64,000 bases of DNA from Halobacteriovoraceae bacterium (GTDB lineage Bacteria; Bdellovibrionota; Bacteriovoracia; Bacteriovoracales; Bacteriovoracaceae). How positions within the stretch are numbered: position 1 is the first letter of the stretch; each line of letters starts with the position of its first letter. Position numbers and translations under genes: made by a program. The stretch is taken from assembly GCA_002713145.1 (NCBI GenBank), contig PAVS01000013.1:62001-126000 (forward strand), read 5' to 3'. The notes under the pieces were generated by a model that was not told the origin of the DNA, made no database searches, and was given only the letters and a program-made list of their open reading frames with translations. This document shows, piece by piece, positions 44,362 to 53,325 of this stretch.

Positions 44362-44377
44362 CAAACAAACGTTTGAA
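44360..44377. promoter_or_regulatory. TetR-type operator 2
   Basis: TTCAAAC-AAAC-GTTTGAA, same arms as operator 1 and 39 bp from it (centre to centre), covering the end of the -10 box and the start of transcription. The TetR gene at the end of this operon is the likely binder. Confidence 0.75.
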
Positions 44378-44392
44378 TCACATGGAGATTTT

Positions 44393-45886
44393 ATGAAAAT
44401 CGCACCTCTGCTCTTTTGTATTGGACTGATGACTTTTCAGATTAATGCAGAAGAATTTTTAATAACAGAAGACGCCCTTCTCGATATGGCCCAAGCTGAA
44501 AACCCAACTCTCGCTGAAATGGAAGCTAGTTTTCTTGCAAGTAAAGTTCAGGCCGAAGAGCTAAAAGACAAATTCGGTTTTGAAGCTTACGGGGGATATA
44601 ATCATCTGGAAACCAATGAGAGAGCCATCATCTCTTTTCAACCTGTCTTCAGTAATATCAATCAATATACTGTAGGGGTAAAAAAATATTCTAAATACGG
44701 ACTTGTTCTCGATGCCAATACTTCTGTAGATCAGAGAAGTGGAGCGTCCGTCGCAGGCTCTGATTATAAAGATATTCATACCACACGTATGGAGCTGGGG
44801 TTACAGATGGATCTTTGGAAAGATTTCTGGGGGAGAACCACAGCTAGACAATTAAAAAATGTTGAAGACCAGAAAAAAAAGGATGAACTACAACTATCCA
44901 TTTCCAAAAAAACATTTCAAATAAACGTGAGAAAACTCTACTGGGCACTGGTGGCCAATGCAGAAAAAATTAAAATTAATAAAAGACTTATCGCTACTGC
45001 AGGTAGACAACTCAAAGATGCACGCAGGAGAAGGGCCAATTCAATTTCCGATAGTGCAGAAGTTTCACGTTTTGAATCCCTCGTGCATCAACGAAATGGA
45101 CAAATGCTTGCTCTTCAATATGAAAAAAGTGTTCTAGAAAAAAACTTAAAAGATCTTTTCCCAAACCTTAATAGCAAAGAAATAAAGTTATCGAATTATA
45201 ATATTGATAAAACAATTTTAGAGGTGCTCACTTGCTCACAAGCCATTGGAGGAACTACAAATGCACCACTAGAACATACTTCATATGATGAAGTCACAAA
45301 GCTGCTAAAAGGCATGCAGGAGCGCCAGTATAAGGTTGACCAAACCTATGATGATATAGATCTCAAATTTGATCTGAAGCTCGCTCAAGTCGGTGTTTCT
45401 TCAGATACAGATAATGATACAGATTTCTACGGAGACTTTGATAGCTCATTGGATGATATAAGAGAAAACGATAGAAGTGCTATGAGTGCAGGGCTTATGC
45501 TCACAATTCCATTTGGAGAAAAGAGAGCTGAAACCACAAAAGTAAAAGAAAAGCTCACCGAAAATAAATTTAAAGCTAATATTCAAAACTTAGAAACCCA
45601 GGTTGTCACCACTCATAGTCTTACTCAAAATAATGTTCTTATTCTTAGAGACCTTGTTCGTGCACAACGTGCCAACTCAAAAGCATTGAATGTCAGAGTA
45701 AGAGAGATGAGAAAAAAATACAATCAAGCTAGGATACCAGAGTATGCTTTGATCCAAGATCAGGATTCATTGCTACAAAGTGATCTAGGGGTGATTGATA
45801 CCCAACTCCAGATGGTGAACACCATTTTAGATTATTTTACTATCTTTAACTCTTTTCCTTGCTCATTTAATAGGGGAATCAAATGA
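44393..45886 (+). CDS. TolC-family outer-membrane efflux protein
   Basis: 497 residues from the ATG at 44393, which has GGAG upstream (the ATG at 44330 lies inside operator 1 and is not used). Signal peptide MKIAPLLFCIGLMTFQINAE. Two long helical-hairpin blocks (about residues 30-240 and 290-480) with coiled-coil character, for example LLDMAQAENPTLAEMEA and VVTTHSLTQNNVLILRDLVRA, match the TolC fold. It is followed with 4-nt overlap by an RND pump, so it is the outer duct of that system. Confidence 0.85.
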   Translation: MKIAPLLFCIGLMTFQINAEEFLITEDALLDMAQAENPTLAEMEASFLASKVQAEELKDKFGFEAYGGYNHLETNERAIISFQPVFSNINQYTVGVKKYSKYGLVLDANTSVDQRSGASVAGSDYKDIHTTRMELGLQMDLWKDFWGRTTARQLKNVEDQKKKDELQLSISKKTFQINVRKLYWALVANAEKIKINKRLIATAGRQLKDARRRRANSISDSAEVSRFESLVHQRNGQMLALQYEKSVLEKNLKDLFPNLNSKEIKLSNYNIDKTILEVLTCSQAIGGTTNAPLEHTSYDEVTKLLKGMQERQYKVDQTYDDIDLKFDLKLAQVGVSSDTDNDTDFYGDFDSSLDDIRENDRSAMSAGLMLTIPFGEKRAETTKVKEKLTENKFKANIQNLETQVVTTHSLTQNNVLILRDLVRAQRANSKALNVRVREMRKKYNQARIPEYALIQDQDSLLQSDLGVIDTQLQMVNTILDYFTIFNSFPCSFNRGIK

Positions 45887-48800
45887 ATAAACTTACTCAA
45901 TTTTTTGTTGATAATTATAAACTCACTATCATTCTCTCATTGATGATGGTTGTATTTGGTTTGATGGGGCTCGCTAGTATTAATGCTGAGTCTTACCCCA
46001 ATGTTAATTTTGCCATGGTTCAAATAGAAACCCGCTATGAAGGGGCTACAGCTGAAGATGTGGAAACAAAAATCACGAGACCTATAGAAGATAAAATTCG
46101 AGAAGTTTCAGGGCTCAAAGATGTCCGCTCAGTTTCCAAATCAGGTCTCTCATCTATTTTTGTTCGGGTGGATATGGATAATGAAGATGAAGATGAGGTT
46201 CTCGATGAACTGCAAAAAGCAGTCAAGTCTGTCAATGACCTTCCAGCTGATTTAAGAGATGAGCCAGACTATATGGAAATTAACTCAGAAGAATTTCCGG
46301 CTATAGAATTTGCGATTATAGGTGATAACACCAATCGTGCTCGTGATCTTCTCGCCGATGAATTACAAGAAGAATTAGAAGATTCAAAAAAAGTAAAAGA
46401 GGTACGAGAAGTTGGCTTTTTAAAGAGACAATTTAATATTCGATTAGATGAGAAAAAACTGGCAAGTTTTCATATTGGTCTTGAAGAGGTTCTCAATAAA
46501 ATAAGACAGCGGAATATTGATATCCCTGGAGGAGATCTCATAAATGAGGGGACTCAAAAATTAATTAGAATTGAAGGAAAAGTTTCTAATGTAGAAGAGC
46601 TAGGAAACGTCGTGATTAGGTCAAATTTCTCAGGACAAAAAATTCTGCTCAAAGATATTGCTGTGGTTGAAGATGGTGCAGAGGATCCTCAAGTACTCGC
46701 ATCGTATAATGGCAAGCCAGCGACTCTACTCGTTGTCACTAAGAAAGCTGGGGCGGATACACTTGCCCTCGTCGAGGAAGTGACAGTTATTTTAGATAAA
46801 TTTAAAAAGAAAACCGAAGGTAATTATCAGATCATTACTTATAATAACGAAGCAGTTAAAGTAAAAAAGAAATTAGAAATTCTCAGTTCTAATGCTATCT
46901 CTGGATTGATTCTCGTGATTTTCTTTCTTTTTCTTTTTTTACCGGGAAAAGTTGGTTTGGTGGCAAGTATGTCCTTGCCTCTGGCAGTTATGGCCACCAT
47001 GGGGTTTATGCCTTCCATGGGGATGAATCTTGATGCTATTACAATTCTTGCCCTGGTTATAGCCCTTGGTATGCTGGTGGATAACTCTGTTGTTATTTCT
47101 GAGAACTTTGTCAGGCTCCGTGATGAAGAAAAAATGTCACCTAAAGATGCCGCACTTAAATCCGTTGATCAGTTATGGCTTCCTATTACTTCAACCGCTT
47201 TTACTACTATTGCGGCATTCTTACCCATGCTCGTGACAAAAGGTATTATGGGACAATTTATCAAATGGATTCCCATCATTGTGACCTTGTCTTTATTAAT
47301 TTCACTGATAGAAAGTTTCTTTTTACTTCCTATGAGACTTAAATTTGCGGGAAAACAAACAAAAAAACAAAAAGAAAATCATAAAAAAGATTGGTTTGAT
47401 AAGTATATCAAAAAGTTTGAGTCTTTTATGCTCTTTTGTATTCGTAAAAGATATTGGGCCCTTGGAGTTTTTCTTTTAACTATGGTGGGCTCTTTTGCTT
47501 TAATGGGGGTAGGAAATAAATTTATTCTCTTTCCCGCTGAGCAAACTGAAATCTATCTCGGTAGACTAGAGATGCCACGAGGAACAACCATTGAGCAAAC
47601 TAAAAAAGAGCTGCTAAGAATTGAAGACGATATTGCAGAAGCTCTAGGTGATTGGCAACGAGCGGTGGTGGCCCGGGCTGGTATTTCCAAGATGGGGCCT
47701 ACGGATCCTAAAGGGGCCAATGGTGACAATCATGGGCTCATTACTATTTATGCTTCAGATTATGCAAAATATAATGTGGACTACCAAAGAGTACTGGATA
47801 AGTTGAGAACAATTGAAGGGGAGAAGGCCAAGAGTCTCACCTTTGAAGTCCAGGCCAATGGACCTCCTGTAGGAGAAGCTATTAATGCCACCTTTAGATC
47901 CAACGATACTGAAAGTTTAAATCAAATGATCAATAATATTAAAAATGATCTCTCTCAGATTGATGGAGTGAGAGACCTTAAAGTTAATGATATTTTAGGT
48001 GAAGAAGAAGTCAAAGTGAAAATTGATTATGCTAAAGCCGATCAACTGGGTCTTAGTGTGGACTCAATTGGTAACGCGATTAGAACGGCTCTCTCTGGAA
48101 CGATGATCTCAAAAGTTACTCTGAATAACAAAGAGGTAGATTTAAATGTTCGCTATTTAGATAAATACCGCACCAATGATCAAGACATTAGTGAAATTAG
48201 AGTTATGGATGGCCAAGGCAATCTTGTACCAGTTAAAACTGTTGCTCAAACCGAGCTGAGTCAAGGACAGTATGAAATTAAACGCTATGATTTCAAACGC
48301 TCTAAGACTATAACAGGCGATGTGGTTGAATCCAAAATTACCAGTTTTGAGGCTAATCAAAAACTAAAAGAACTGTTTGAGAAGTATTCCAAAGAAATTG
48401 GTAATGTGAGCTTAGTATTTGGAGGGCAAGAAGAGTCGACTAAAGAATCCATGCAATCTCTAGGGCAAGCTTTAATTCTCGCTTTAATGGGAATATTTGG
48501 TCTTCTGGTTTTTCTCTTTAACTCGTACATTAGACCTTTTATTATTATGACCACTATTCCTCTCGGACTCGTCGGGTTTTCTATTGCTTTCTTTTTACAC
48601 GATAGACCGATCTCCTTTTTGGCCATGATCGGCGTGATTGGTCTTGCCGGAATTATCGTTAATGCGGGTATTATTCTCATATCTTTTATTGATGAATTGA
48701 AAGCAGAAGGTAAATTAGAGATGGATCAAATTCTAGCAAAAGCTTCTGGTATGAGACTTCGTGCGGTGTTTGTGACCTCTCTCACCACCATATCAGGACT

Positions 48801-49044
48801 TATCCCTACGGCTTACGGAATAGGGGGAAGTGATTCAATGCTGGTGCCTATGACTCTTGCTATGGCCTGGGGGCTCACTTCTGGAACAGTTCTGACGCTG
48901 ATTTGGGTTCCTTGTGCTTATGCCATTTTAGAAGATTGGACCAAGCTTATGGCCAGAATCTTTAAAAGATCTGAGGATGAAGAAGAAGATGTCTACTATC
49001 CCTCTGACAGAGATGCAGTGAGAGTGGAGGCGTACGATGAATGA
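45883..49044 (+). CDS. RND-family efflux permease
   Basis: 1053 residues, twelve membrane helices with two large periplasmic loops. N-terminal FVDNYKLTIILSLMMVVFGL helix, porter domain YEGATAEDVETKITRPIEDK, and the fourth-helix motif ALGMLVDNSVVISENFVRL, in which the proton-relay Asp is kept and the second acidic position is Asn. A second permease half carries GLAGIIVNAGIILISFID. Substrate could be drugs or lipids. No membrane-fusion (HlyD-type) adaptor gene lies in the operon, which normal three-part pumps need. The end overlaps the tetR gene by 8 nt. Confidence 0.93.
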   Translation: MNKLTQFFVDNYKLTIILSLMMVVFGLMGLASINAESYPNVNFAMVQIETRYEGATAEDVETKITRPIEDKIREVSGLKDVRSVSKSGLSSIFVRVDMDNEDEDEVLDELQKAVKSVNDLPADLRDEPDYMEINSEEFPAIEFAIIGDNTNRARDLLADELQEELEDSKKVKEVREVGFLKRQFNIRLDEKKLASFHIGLEEVLNKIRQRNIDIPGGDLINEGTQKLIRIEGKVSNVEELGNVVIRSNFSGQKILLKDIAVVEDGAEDPQVLASYNGKPATLLVVTKKAGADTLALVEEVTVILDKFKKKTEGNYQIITYNNEAVKVKKKLEILSSNAISGLILVIFFLFLFLPGKVGLVASMSLPLAVMATMGFMPSMGMNLDAITILALVIALGMLVDNSVVISENFVRLRDEEKMSPKDAALKSVDQLWLPITSTAFTTIAAFLPMLVTKGIMGQFIKWIPIIVTLSLLISLIESFFLLPMRLKFAGKQTKKQKENHKKDWFDKYIKKFESFMLFCIRKRYWALGVFLLTMVGSFALMGVGNKFILFPAEQTEIYLGRLEMPRGTTIEQTKKELLRIEDDIAEALGDWQRAVVARAGISKMGPTDPKGANGDNHGLITIYASDYAKYNVDYQRVLDKLRTIEGEKAKSLTFEVQANGPPVGEAINATFRSNDTESLNQMINNIKNDLSQIDGVRDLKVNDILGEEEVKVKIDYAKADQLGLSVDSIGNAIRTALSGTMISKVTLNNKEVDLNVRYLDKYRTNDQDISEIRVMDGQGNLVPVKTVAQTELSQGQYEIKRYDFKRSKTITGDVVESKITSFEANQKLKELFEKYSKEIGNVSLVFGGQEESTKESMQSLGQALILALMGIFGLLVFLFNSYIRPFIIMTTIPLGLVGFSIAFFLHDRPISFLAMIGVIGLAGIIVNAGIILISFIDELKAEGKLEMDQILAKASGMRLRAVFVTSLTTISGLIPTAYGIGGSDSMLVPMTLAMAWGLTSGTVLTLIWVPCAYAILEDWTKLMARIFKRSEDEEEDVYYPSDRDAVRVEAYDE

Positions 49045-49648
49045 TACGACCAAAAAAAAGATTTTAGAGGTCGCTCACAAGCTCTTTGCTGATAAAGGTT
49101 TTCAAGCAGTGAGTATACGAGAACTTGCAAAAGCTTGTGATGTAAATATTGCTGCGATTAACTATCATTTTGAAAATAAAGCCAAGCTTTATCAGGAAAC
49201 AATTAAACATTCAGTCGCAGATATGACTCGAGATATAAAAGAAATCTATGAAGCTCAGAGCAGCTGTTCCATAGAGGACTTATCCATAAAAGTTTATAAC
49301 TTGTTTATAGCTAAATCAGAAAATCTAAGGTCATCATTTAGGTTGATTCTCACAGTGTCAGAGAACCATGAGGCTTTTGGTGACTCACTTATTGAACATC
49401 ACGGTCCTCCTGGGGGAGAATATTTTTATGAGTGTCTCAAACAGGAATTGCCTGGGGTAGAGCAAGCGGATCTCGATTGGGCGGTTCGATCTATTTTTAC
49501 TCAAATTATTCATAAGTCTCTTATTAAATGTAACTCCACTATTTGCAAGTCTCTAGAGGAAATTGGAATTACCCATTCAGTTATTGAAGAAGATATCAGA
49601 AGGCTCATTAGGGTGATTCGCCGTGAGTTGAGCGAACCGGTCAAATAA
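49037..49648 (+). CDS. TetR-family regulator of the efflux operon
   Basis: 203 residues. The helix-turn-helix is typical: KKILEVAHKLFADKGFQAVSI, RELAKACDVNIAAINYHF and ENKAKLY. Its ligand domain (about residues 60-203) is close in layout to CecR/YbiH regulators. The gene is last in the TolC-RND operon and overlaps the pump by 8 nt. The two TTCAAAC-N4-GTTTGAA operators at the operon front are its probable targets, giving negative autoregulation. Confidence 0.92.
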   Translation: MNDTTKKKILEVAHKLFADKGFQAVSIRELAKACDVNIAAINYHFENKAKLYQETIKHSVADMTRDIKEIYEAQSSCSIEDLSIKVYNLFIAKSENLRSSFRLILTVSENHEAFGDSLIEHHGPPGGEYFYECLKQELPGVEQADLDWAVRSIFTQIIHKSLIKCNSTICKSLEEIGITHSVIEEDIRRLIRVIRRELSEPVK

Positions 49649-49660
49649 TTGCCAGCCTCA

Positions 49661-49686
49661 CTTAAATAAGGGAGACTTTATTTAAG
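49661..49686 (+). promoter_or_regulatory. Hairpin covering the ribosome binding site of the MFS-acyltransferase gene
   Basis: CTTAAATAA (49661-49669) pairs perfectly with TTATTTAAG (49678-49686). The right arm includes the first bases of the AAGGAG box (49684-49689) before the ATG at 49696. No T run follows, so this is not a terminator. Confidence 0.45.
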
Positions 49687-49695
49687 GAGCTATTC

Positions 49696-51570
49696 ATGAG
49701 TCGAAGTTTATTTTTTCAGAAGAAATTCTGGCCTACTTATTGGACGATGTTTTTTGGGGCCTTCAACGATAATGTTTTTAAAAACGCTCTGGTGATTCTT
49801 ATAACATTTAAGGCCTACGGTCTTGGGAGTCTTTCTCCTGAAATGATGGTTTCTCTTTGCGGGGGAATATTTATTCTTCCCTTTTTTCTCTTCTCTTCAA
49901 CTGCAGGACAAATTTGTGATAAATATCCCAAAAACCAACTTATGCTCTATATCAAATTATGGGAAATCGGTGTCATGCTACTTGGGGCCTACGGTTTTAT
50001 CACAGAACAAATAGGGCTTCTCATCATCACCCTGTTTCTAATGGGGTTACAGTCAACATTTTTTGGTCCTGTGAAATACTCCATTCTTCCTGAGCTTCTG
50101 CCAGAAGAGAAGCTGGTTGAGGGGAATGCTTTTTTTAGCATGGGGACGTTTGTATCTATACTTTTAGGTACTATTCTTGGAGGTTCATTAATTGCCATTG
50201 AGGGGGTTGGCGAAACCTATGTGGCCATTGCCGTGATGAGCTTTGCAGTGATAGGTTCTCTTTTTTCTCTGTTTATCTTAAAATTACCTGCAGGTGAGCC
50301 AGAGTTAAGAATTAATAAAAATCCTTTTTCTTCTATGATTGAAATATTAAAGATCACTAAGGAGGGGAGAGGTGTTTTTCTCGCTATCTTAGCTTTATCC
50401 TGGTTTTGGTTTTTAGGAGCAGCTCTGCTCTCTATGTTTCCCGTCTATGTTAAAGACTATATTGGGGGGAATGAATATGTTGCCACATTCTTTTTAGCTC
50501 TTTTTTCAATTGGTGTAGCCGTGGGAAGCATTATCTGTATGAAACTGAGTCGAAGAGGTTTAGAACTTGGGCTCGTTCCGTTTGGCACCTTTGGTATGAG
50601 TCTGTTTATTTTTGATCTGTATCTGATTGGAGGTTTTCCTCACGGCAGTGAGACTTATTTTGGTGTTTGGGAATTTATTACGAGAACTGAAAATACCAGA
50701 ATTATGATCGATATTTTTTGTCTTTCCGCTTTTGCTGGCTTTTTTACTGTTCCACTTATGACTTATGTCCAACAATTCTCGCCTAAGACAAAACGCTCAA
50801 GAATTATATCTGGTCTTAATATCATTAATGCTCTTTTTATGGTGATCTCGGCCGTAACATTAGTGGCGCTTTATGCTCTTAAGCTTACTGTTCCACAAAT
50901 ATTTGGTGTCTGGTCAGTTTGTAACCTTTTAGTGGGATTGTATATTTACAGTGTCATCCCAGAATTCTTTTTAAGATTTCTCGCCAAGTTTGTTTTAAAG
51001 TTTATCTATCGCATTAAAGTGAAGGGAAGAGAGCATATTCCTAAGGATCAAGCTTGTATCCTCACATGCAATCATGTGAGCTTTATTGACTGGCTTGTAA
51101 TTTATGGCTGTATTGACCGTCCCGTTCGCTTTATTATGTCTCATAAATATCATTCGCTCCCTATCATAGGTTTTCTCTTTAAAGACGCGGGGGTCATTCC
51201 TATAGCGACACGAAGTGAAAATGAAGAGCTTTTAGAAAAAGCTTACCTAGAAATTCAAAAGGCTTTAAATAATAACGAACTCATCTGTATCTTTCCTGAG
51301 GGTGGAATTACTTTAGACGGTGAACTTGCGCCTTTTAGAAAAGGAATAGAAAAAATACTCACAAAAAATCCCGTTCCTGTTATTCCTATGACTCTGCAAG
51401 GTCTGTGGGGGAGTTTTTTCTCCCGCATTCATAATAAGAAAGCACTGAATCGTCCAAGTCTTATTATAAAGAGATGGTTTTCAAAAGTAGAACTCACACT
51501 TCATGAGCCCTGGCAGCCTCAGGAAGTGAGTGCTGAAAAGCTAGAAGCTTTTACGAGAGATAAACTTTAA
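49696..51570 (+). CDS. MFS transporter-PlsC acyltransferase fusion (Aas/LplT-like)
   Basis: 624 residues. The first 400 are a 12-helix MFS domain (KKFWPTYWTMFFGAFNDN, LLGTILGGSLIA); the last 200 are a PlsC-type acyltransferase with CNHVSFIDWLVIYG (H-x4-D) and FPEGGIT. In Aas-type proteins MFS, PlsC and an acyl-ACP synthetase are joined; here the synthetase domain is absent. Likely flips lysophospholipids inward and re-acylates them. AAGGAG precedes the ATG. The stop TAA coincides with the TTAA at the left edge of the insertion sequence. Confidence 0.9.
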   Translation: MSRSLFFQKKFWPTYWTMFFGAFNDNVFKNALVILITFKAYGLGSLSPEMMVSLCGGIFILPFFLFSSTAGQICDKYPKNQLMLYIKLWEIGVMLLGAYGFITEQIGLLIITLFLMGLQSTFFGPVKYSILPELLPEEKLVEGNAFFSMGTFVSILLGTILGGSLIAIEGVGETYVAIAVMSFAVIGSLFSLFILKLPAGEPELRINKNPFSSMIEILKITKEGRGVFLAILALSWFWFLGAALLSMFPVYVKDYIGGNEYVATFFLALFSIGVAVGSIICMKLSRRGLELGLVPFGTFGMSLFIFDLYLIGGFPHGSETYFGVWEFITRTENTRIMIDIFCLSAFAGFFTVPLMTYVQQFSPKTKRSRIISGLNIINALFMVISAVTLVALYALKLTVPQIFGVWSVCNLLVGLYIYSVIPEFFLRFLAKFVLKFIYRIKVKGREHIPKDQACILTCNHVSFIDWLVIYGCIDRPVRFIMSHKYHSLPIIGFLFKDAGVIPIATRSENEELLEKAYLEIQKALNNNELICIFPEGGITLDGELAPFRKGIEKILTKNPVPVIPMTLQGLWGSFFSRIHNKKALNRPSLIIKRWFSKVELTLHEPWQPQEVSAEKLEAFTRDKL

Positions 51571-51591
51571 ACCGACTGACTATTATGGTGA
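51571..51591. repeat. Left terminal inverted repeat of the insertion sequence
   Basis: ACCGACTGACTA, then TTA, then TGGTGA, pairing with the right repeat except at two of the three central bases. Confidence 0.9.
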
Positions 51592-51633
51592 TAAACCTTT
51601 ATAAGATTATCTCTAGGCTAAAAATATTTATTT

Positions 51634-52500
51634 TTAAATAAGCTTAGTATTATGAAACTTCATATAAAGATCAAGATGGAGTTGTAGTTTTTCTATAGAT
51701 TGAGTGACACACCAGCTTTTTCTGACGAGTCGAGAGATATTGTCTCTAAGCATGGCACAAGTATGGTTGAGAGCAAAAAGTGGATCTCTTCTTAGCTTTT
51801 TAAGCTCTCCTTGTCCGGCTATACAGCCACGACCTCCCTTATGCCTAATATAGGTAGCATTAGGAAAGAAAGCTTGTACAAACTCGGGATAGAACTTGTG
51901 TTCATCTGAACGGATCAAAGCGTCTTTTGCTATAACATTTTCAATAGTTTGAAACATTTGCTTCAATCCCAACTTGTGCTCACTTTTACGATATCCATAT
52001 TTTGCTCGTGATTTTTTTGCCAAAAGACCGAAAGCCGGTATCTGAGTTGCGACTAGGGAGAGTATTCTTCGAGTATCTGCATCAACAGCAACGCTAATAG
52101 TGACGGGTAACATTTTCGTACGCTCTTTGGTTATCAAATCATCAAACTGTAAATGCTCAACGGGATTATTTCTGAGTTTTTGAAGGTATTTTAAATTGAA
52201 CTTTCTCGCCTGAAGGCCTAAAAACTCTACTTTTCTGGCCACCGTTTTCTTATCGACGTTTAAATTTAAAGCGATTCTTCGCATTGATACTTTGGAGCAA
52301 TACATCGACTCAATGAGATGATTTATCGTTCTTTTTTTTTGACGGTAGCATGGAGAGAGCCTTGCTGTTGAAGTCCGCCTGCCACAAACTTTGCAACGAT
52401 AACGTTGAATATATTTGGAATCGCTTTTTCGAAAATAAAAGCCGTCTTTTTGGAAAAACTTATTATTTTGACAGGAAATTTCTGAGCAAGTGAGTTTCAT
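51634..52500 (-). CDS. Transposase (zinc ribbon, HTH, DDE-like core)
   Basis: 288 residues from the ATG at 52500; a longer frame to 52572 lacks support. N-terminal zinc ribbon (CSEISCQNN, then YRCKVCGRR), then a helix-turn-helix (SMRRIALNLNVDKKTVARK). The core has possible catalytic acids in LQFDDL and LIRSDEHKFYPEF, and an IS1-like end (ALNHTCAMLRDNISRLVRK). The third catalytic acid is not obvious at the position I would expect. The frame is intact and not degraded, so the element may still move. Confidence 0.8.
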   Translation of the reverse strand: MKLTCSEISCQNNKFFQKDGFYFRKSDSKYIQRYRCKVCGRRTSTARLSPCYRQKKRTINHLIESMYCSKVSMRRIALNLNVDKKTVARKVEFLGLQARKFNLKYLQKLRNNPVEHLQFDDLITKERTKMLPVTISVAVDADTRRILSLVATQIPAFGLLAKKSRAKYGYRKSEHKLGLKQMFQTIENVIAKDALIRSDEHKFYPEFVQAFFPNATYIRHKGGRGCIAGQGELKKLRRDPLFALNHTCAMLRDNISRLVRKSWCVTQSIEKLQLHLDLYMKFHNTKLI

Positions 52501-52620
52501 ATGAAATTTATTGCAACTATTGTTAAAGTTATAAAAATATAAGCTATTGAAATTAAAAAAGTAAAAACTCAAGTTTAAGTAAAATATTCTTTAAATGTCA
52601 GATAAAGAGGAAGCCAAGTC

Positions 52621-52641
52621 TCACCAGACTAGTCAGTCGGT
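52621..52641. repeat. Right terminal inverted repeat of the insertion sequence
   Basis: Inverted copy of the left repeat (19 of 21). On the minus strand it reads in frame with the PAP2 gene and supplies its last codons (Pro-Thr-Asp) and TAG stop at 52631-52629. Confidence 0.9.
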
Positions 52642-53273
52642 TTAATCTTGATATGGGTTTTGGCCCTAAAGAACACATAAATTAAAGTCGAGAGCAGAAA
52701 TCCCGCCAAGATGTCCAAAAAATAATGCTGTTTCGTGGTTAGGGTGGAAATAGCAATAAGTGTAGAGCTCGCAATCGCGATGATAAATTTCTTTCTACTC
52801 TCTGTAAGCAGTCCATAAGCAAATAAGTAGCATAACCCCACATGTAGGCTAGGAAGGCAATTGCTGGGATTATCTAGCTTGCGCATGCCTCTGAATAAGA
52901 GAGTTGTGATGTCATTATCCAAAGGCAGGGGGAAGAAGCTTCTGGGATAAGTGATGGGGAAGAGAACAAAGATTAAACACGAGATGACAGTGAGGATGAT
53001 AAACCCATAAAGAGTTTTATTCATTTGCACTTCATCTTGATAGTTATAAAGCGCCCATATTAAATAGAGGGGATAAAAGACGATATAGATCCAAATCGTC
53101 CAAGGCAAAAAAGGGATAGCAGATTCCCAAGAACTCAAAGGCAGCATTCCCGCGGATTTAATGCTTAAAGCTCCACTGCCACTATAGAGGATGAGAAAAA
53201 CCATCGTGAGCAATGGAATATAGATATTCTTATTTTTATGGGTTACAAGTCCCTGTAATTGCATAACTGTCAT
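52629..53273 (-). CDS. PAP2-superfamily membrane phosphatase, C-terminus altered by the IS
   Basis: 214 residues with about six membrane helices. PAP2 motifs are NCLPSLHVGL (the PSGH-like His) and KQHYFLDILAG (the second His and Asp). Similar to inositol-phosphoceramide or phosphatidate phosphatase-type enzymes acting on lipid phosphates at the membrane. The last codons PTD-stop come from the insertion sequence. With the IS and one TTAA removed, the frame would continue as VYLS-stop and overlap the MFS-acyltransferase gene by 20 nt. The active-site part is intact, so function is probably kept. Confidence 0.85.
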   Translation of the reverse strand: MTVMQLQGLVTHKNKNIYIPLLTMVFLILYSGSGALSIKSAGMLPLSSWESAIPFLPWTIWIYIVFYPLYLIWALYNYQDEVQMNKTLYGFIILTVISCLIFVLFPITYPRSFFPLPLDNDITTLLFRGMRKLDNPSNCLPSLHVGLCYLFAYGLLTESRKKFIIAIASSTLIAISTLTTKQHYFLDILAGFLLSTLIYVFFRAKTHIKIKPTD

Positions 53274-53325
53274 AATTTTTTACACTTTTTTCGGTTCACT
53301 AAAAATTTTACGTTTGAAATTGAAA

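Larger units (their letters stand above)
51571..52641. mobile_element. Insertion sequence with 21-bp inverted repeats and TTAA duplication
   Basis: 1071 bp, bounded by inverted repeats (51571-51591 and 52621-52641) that match at 19 of 21 positions, each starting ACCGACTGACTA. TTAA flanks both ends (51567-51570 and 52642-52645), fitting a 4-bp target duplication. It holds one transposase gene on the minus strand. The stop codon of the neighbouring PAP2 gene lies inside the right repeat, evidence that the element arrived after the gene. IS family uncertain (IS1/IS1595-like protein). Confidence 0.85.
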
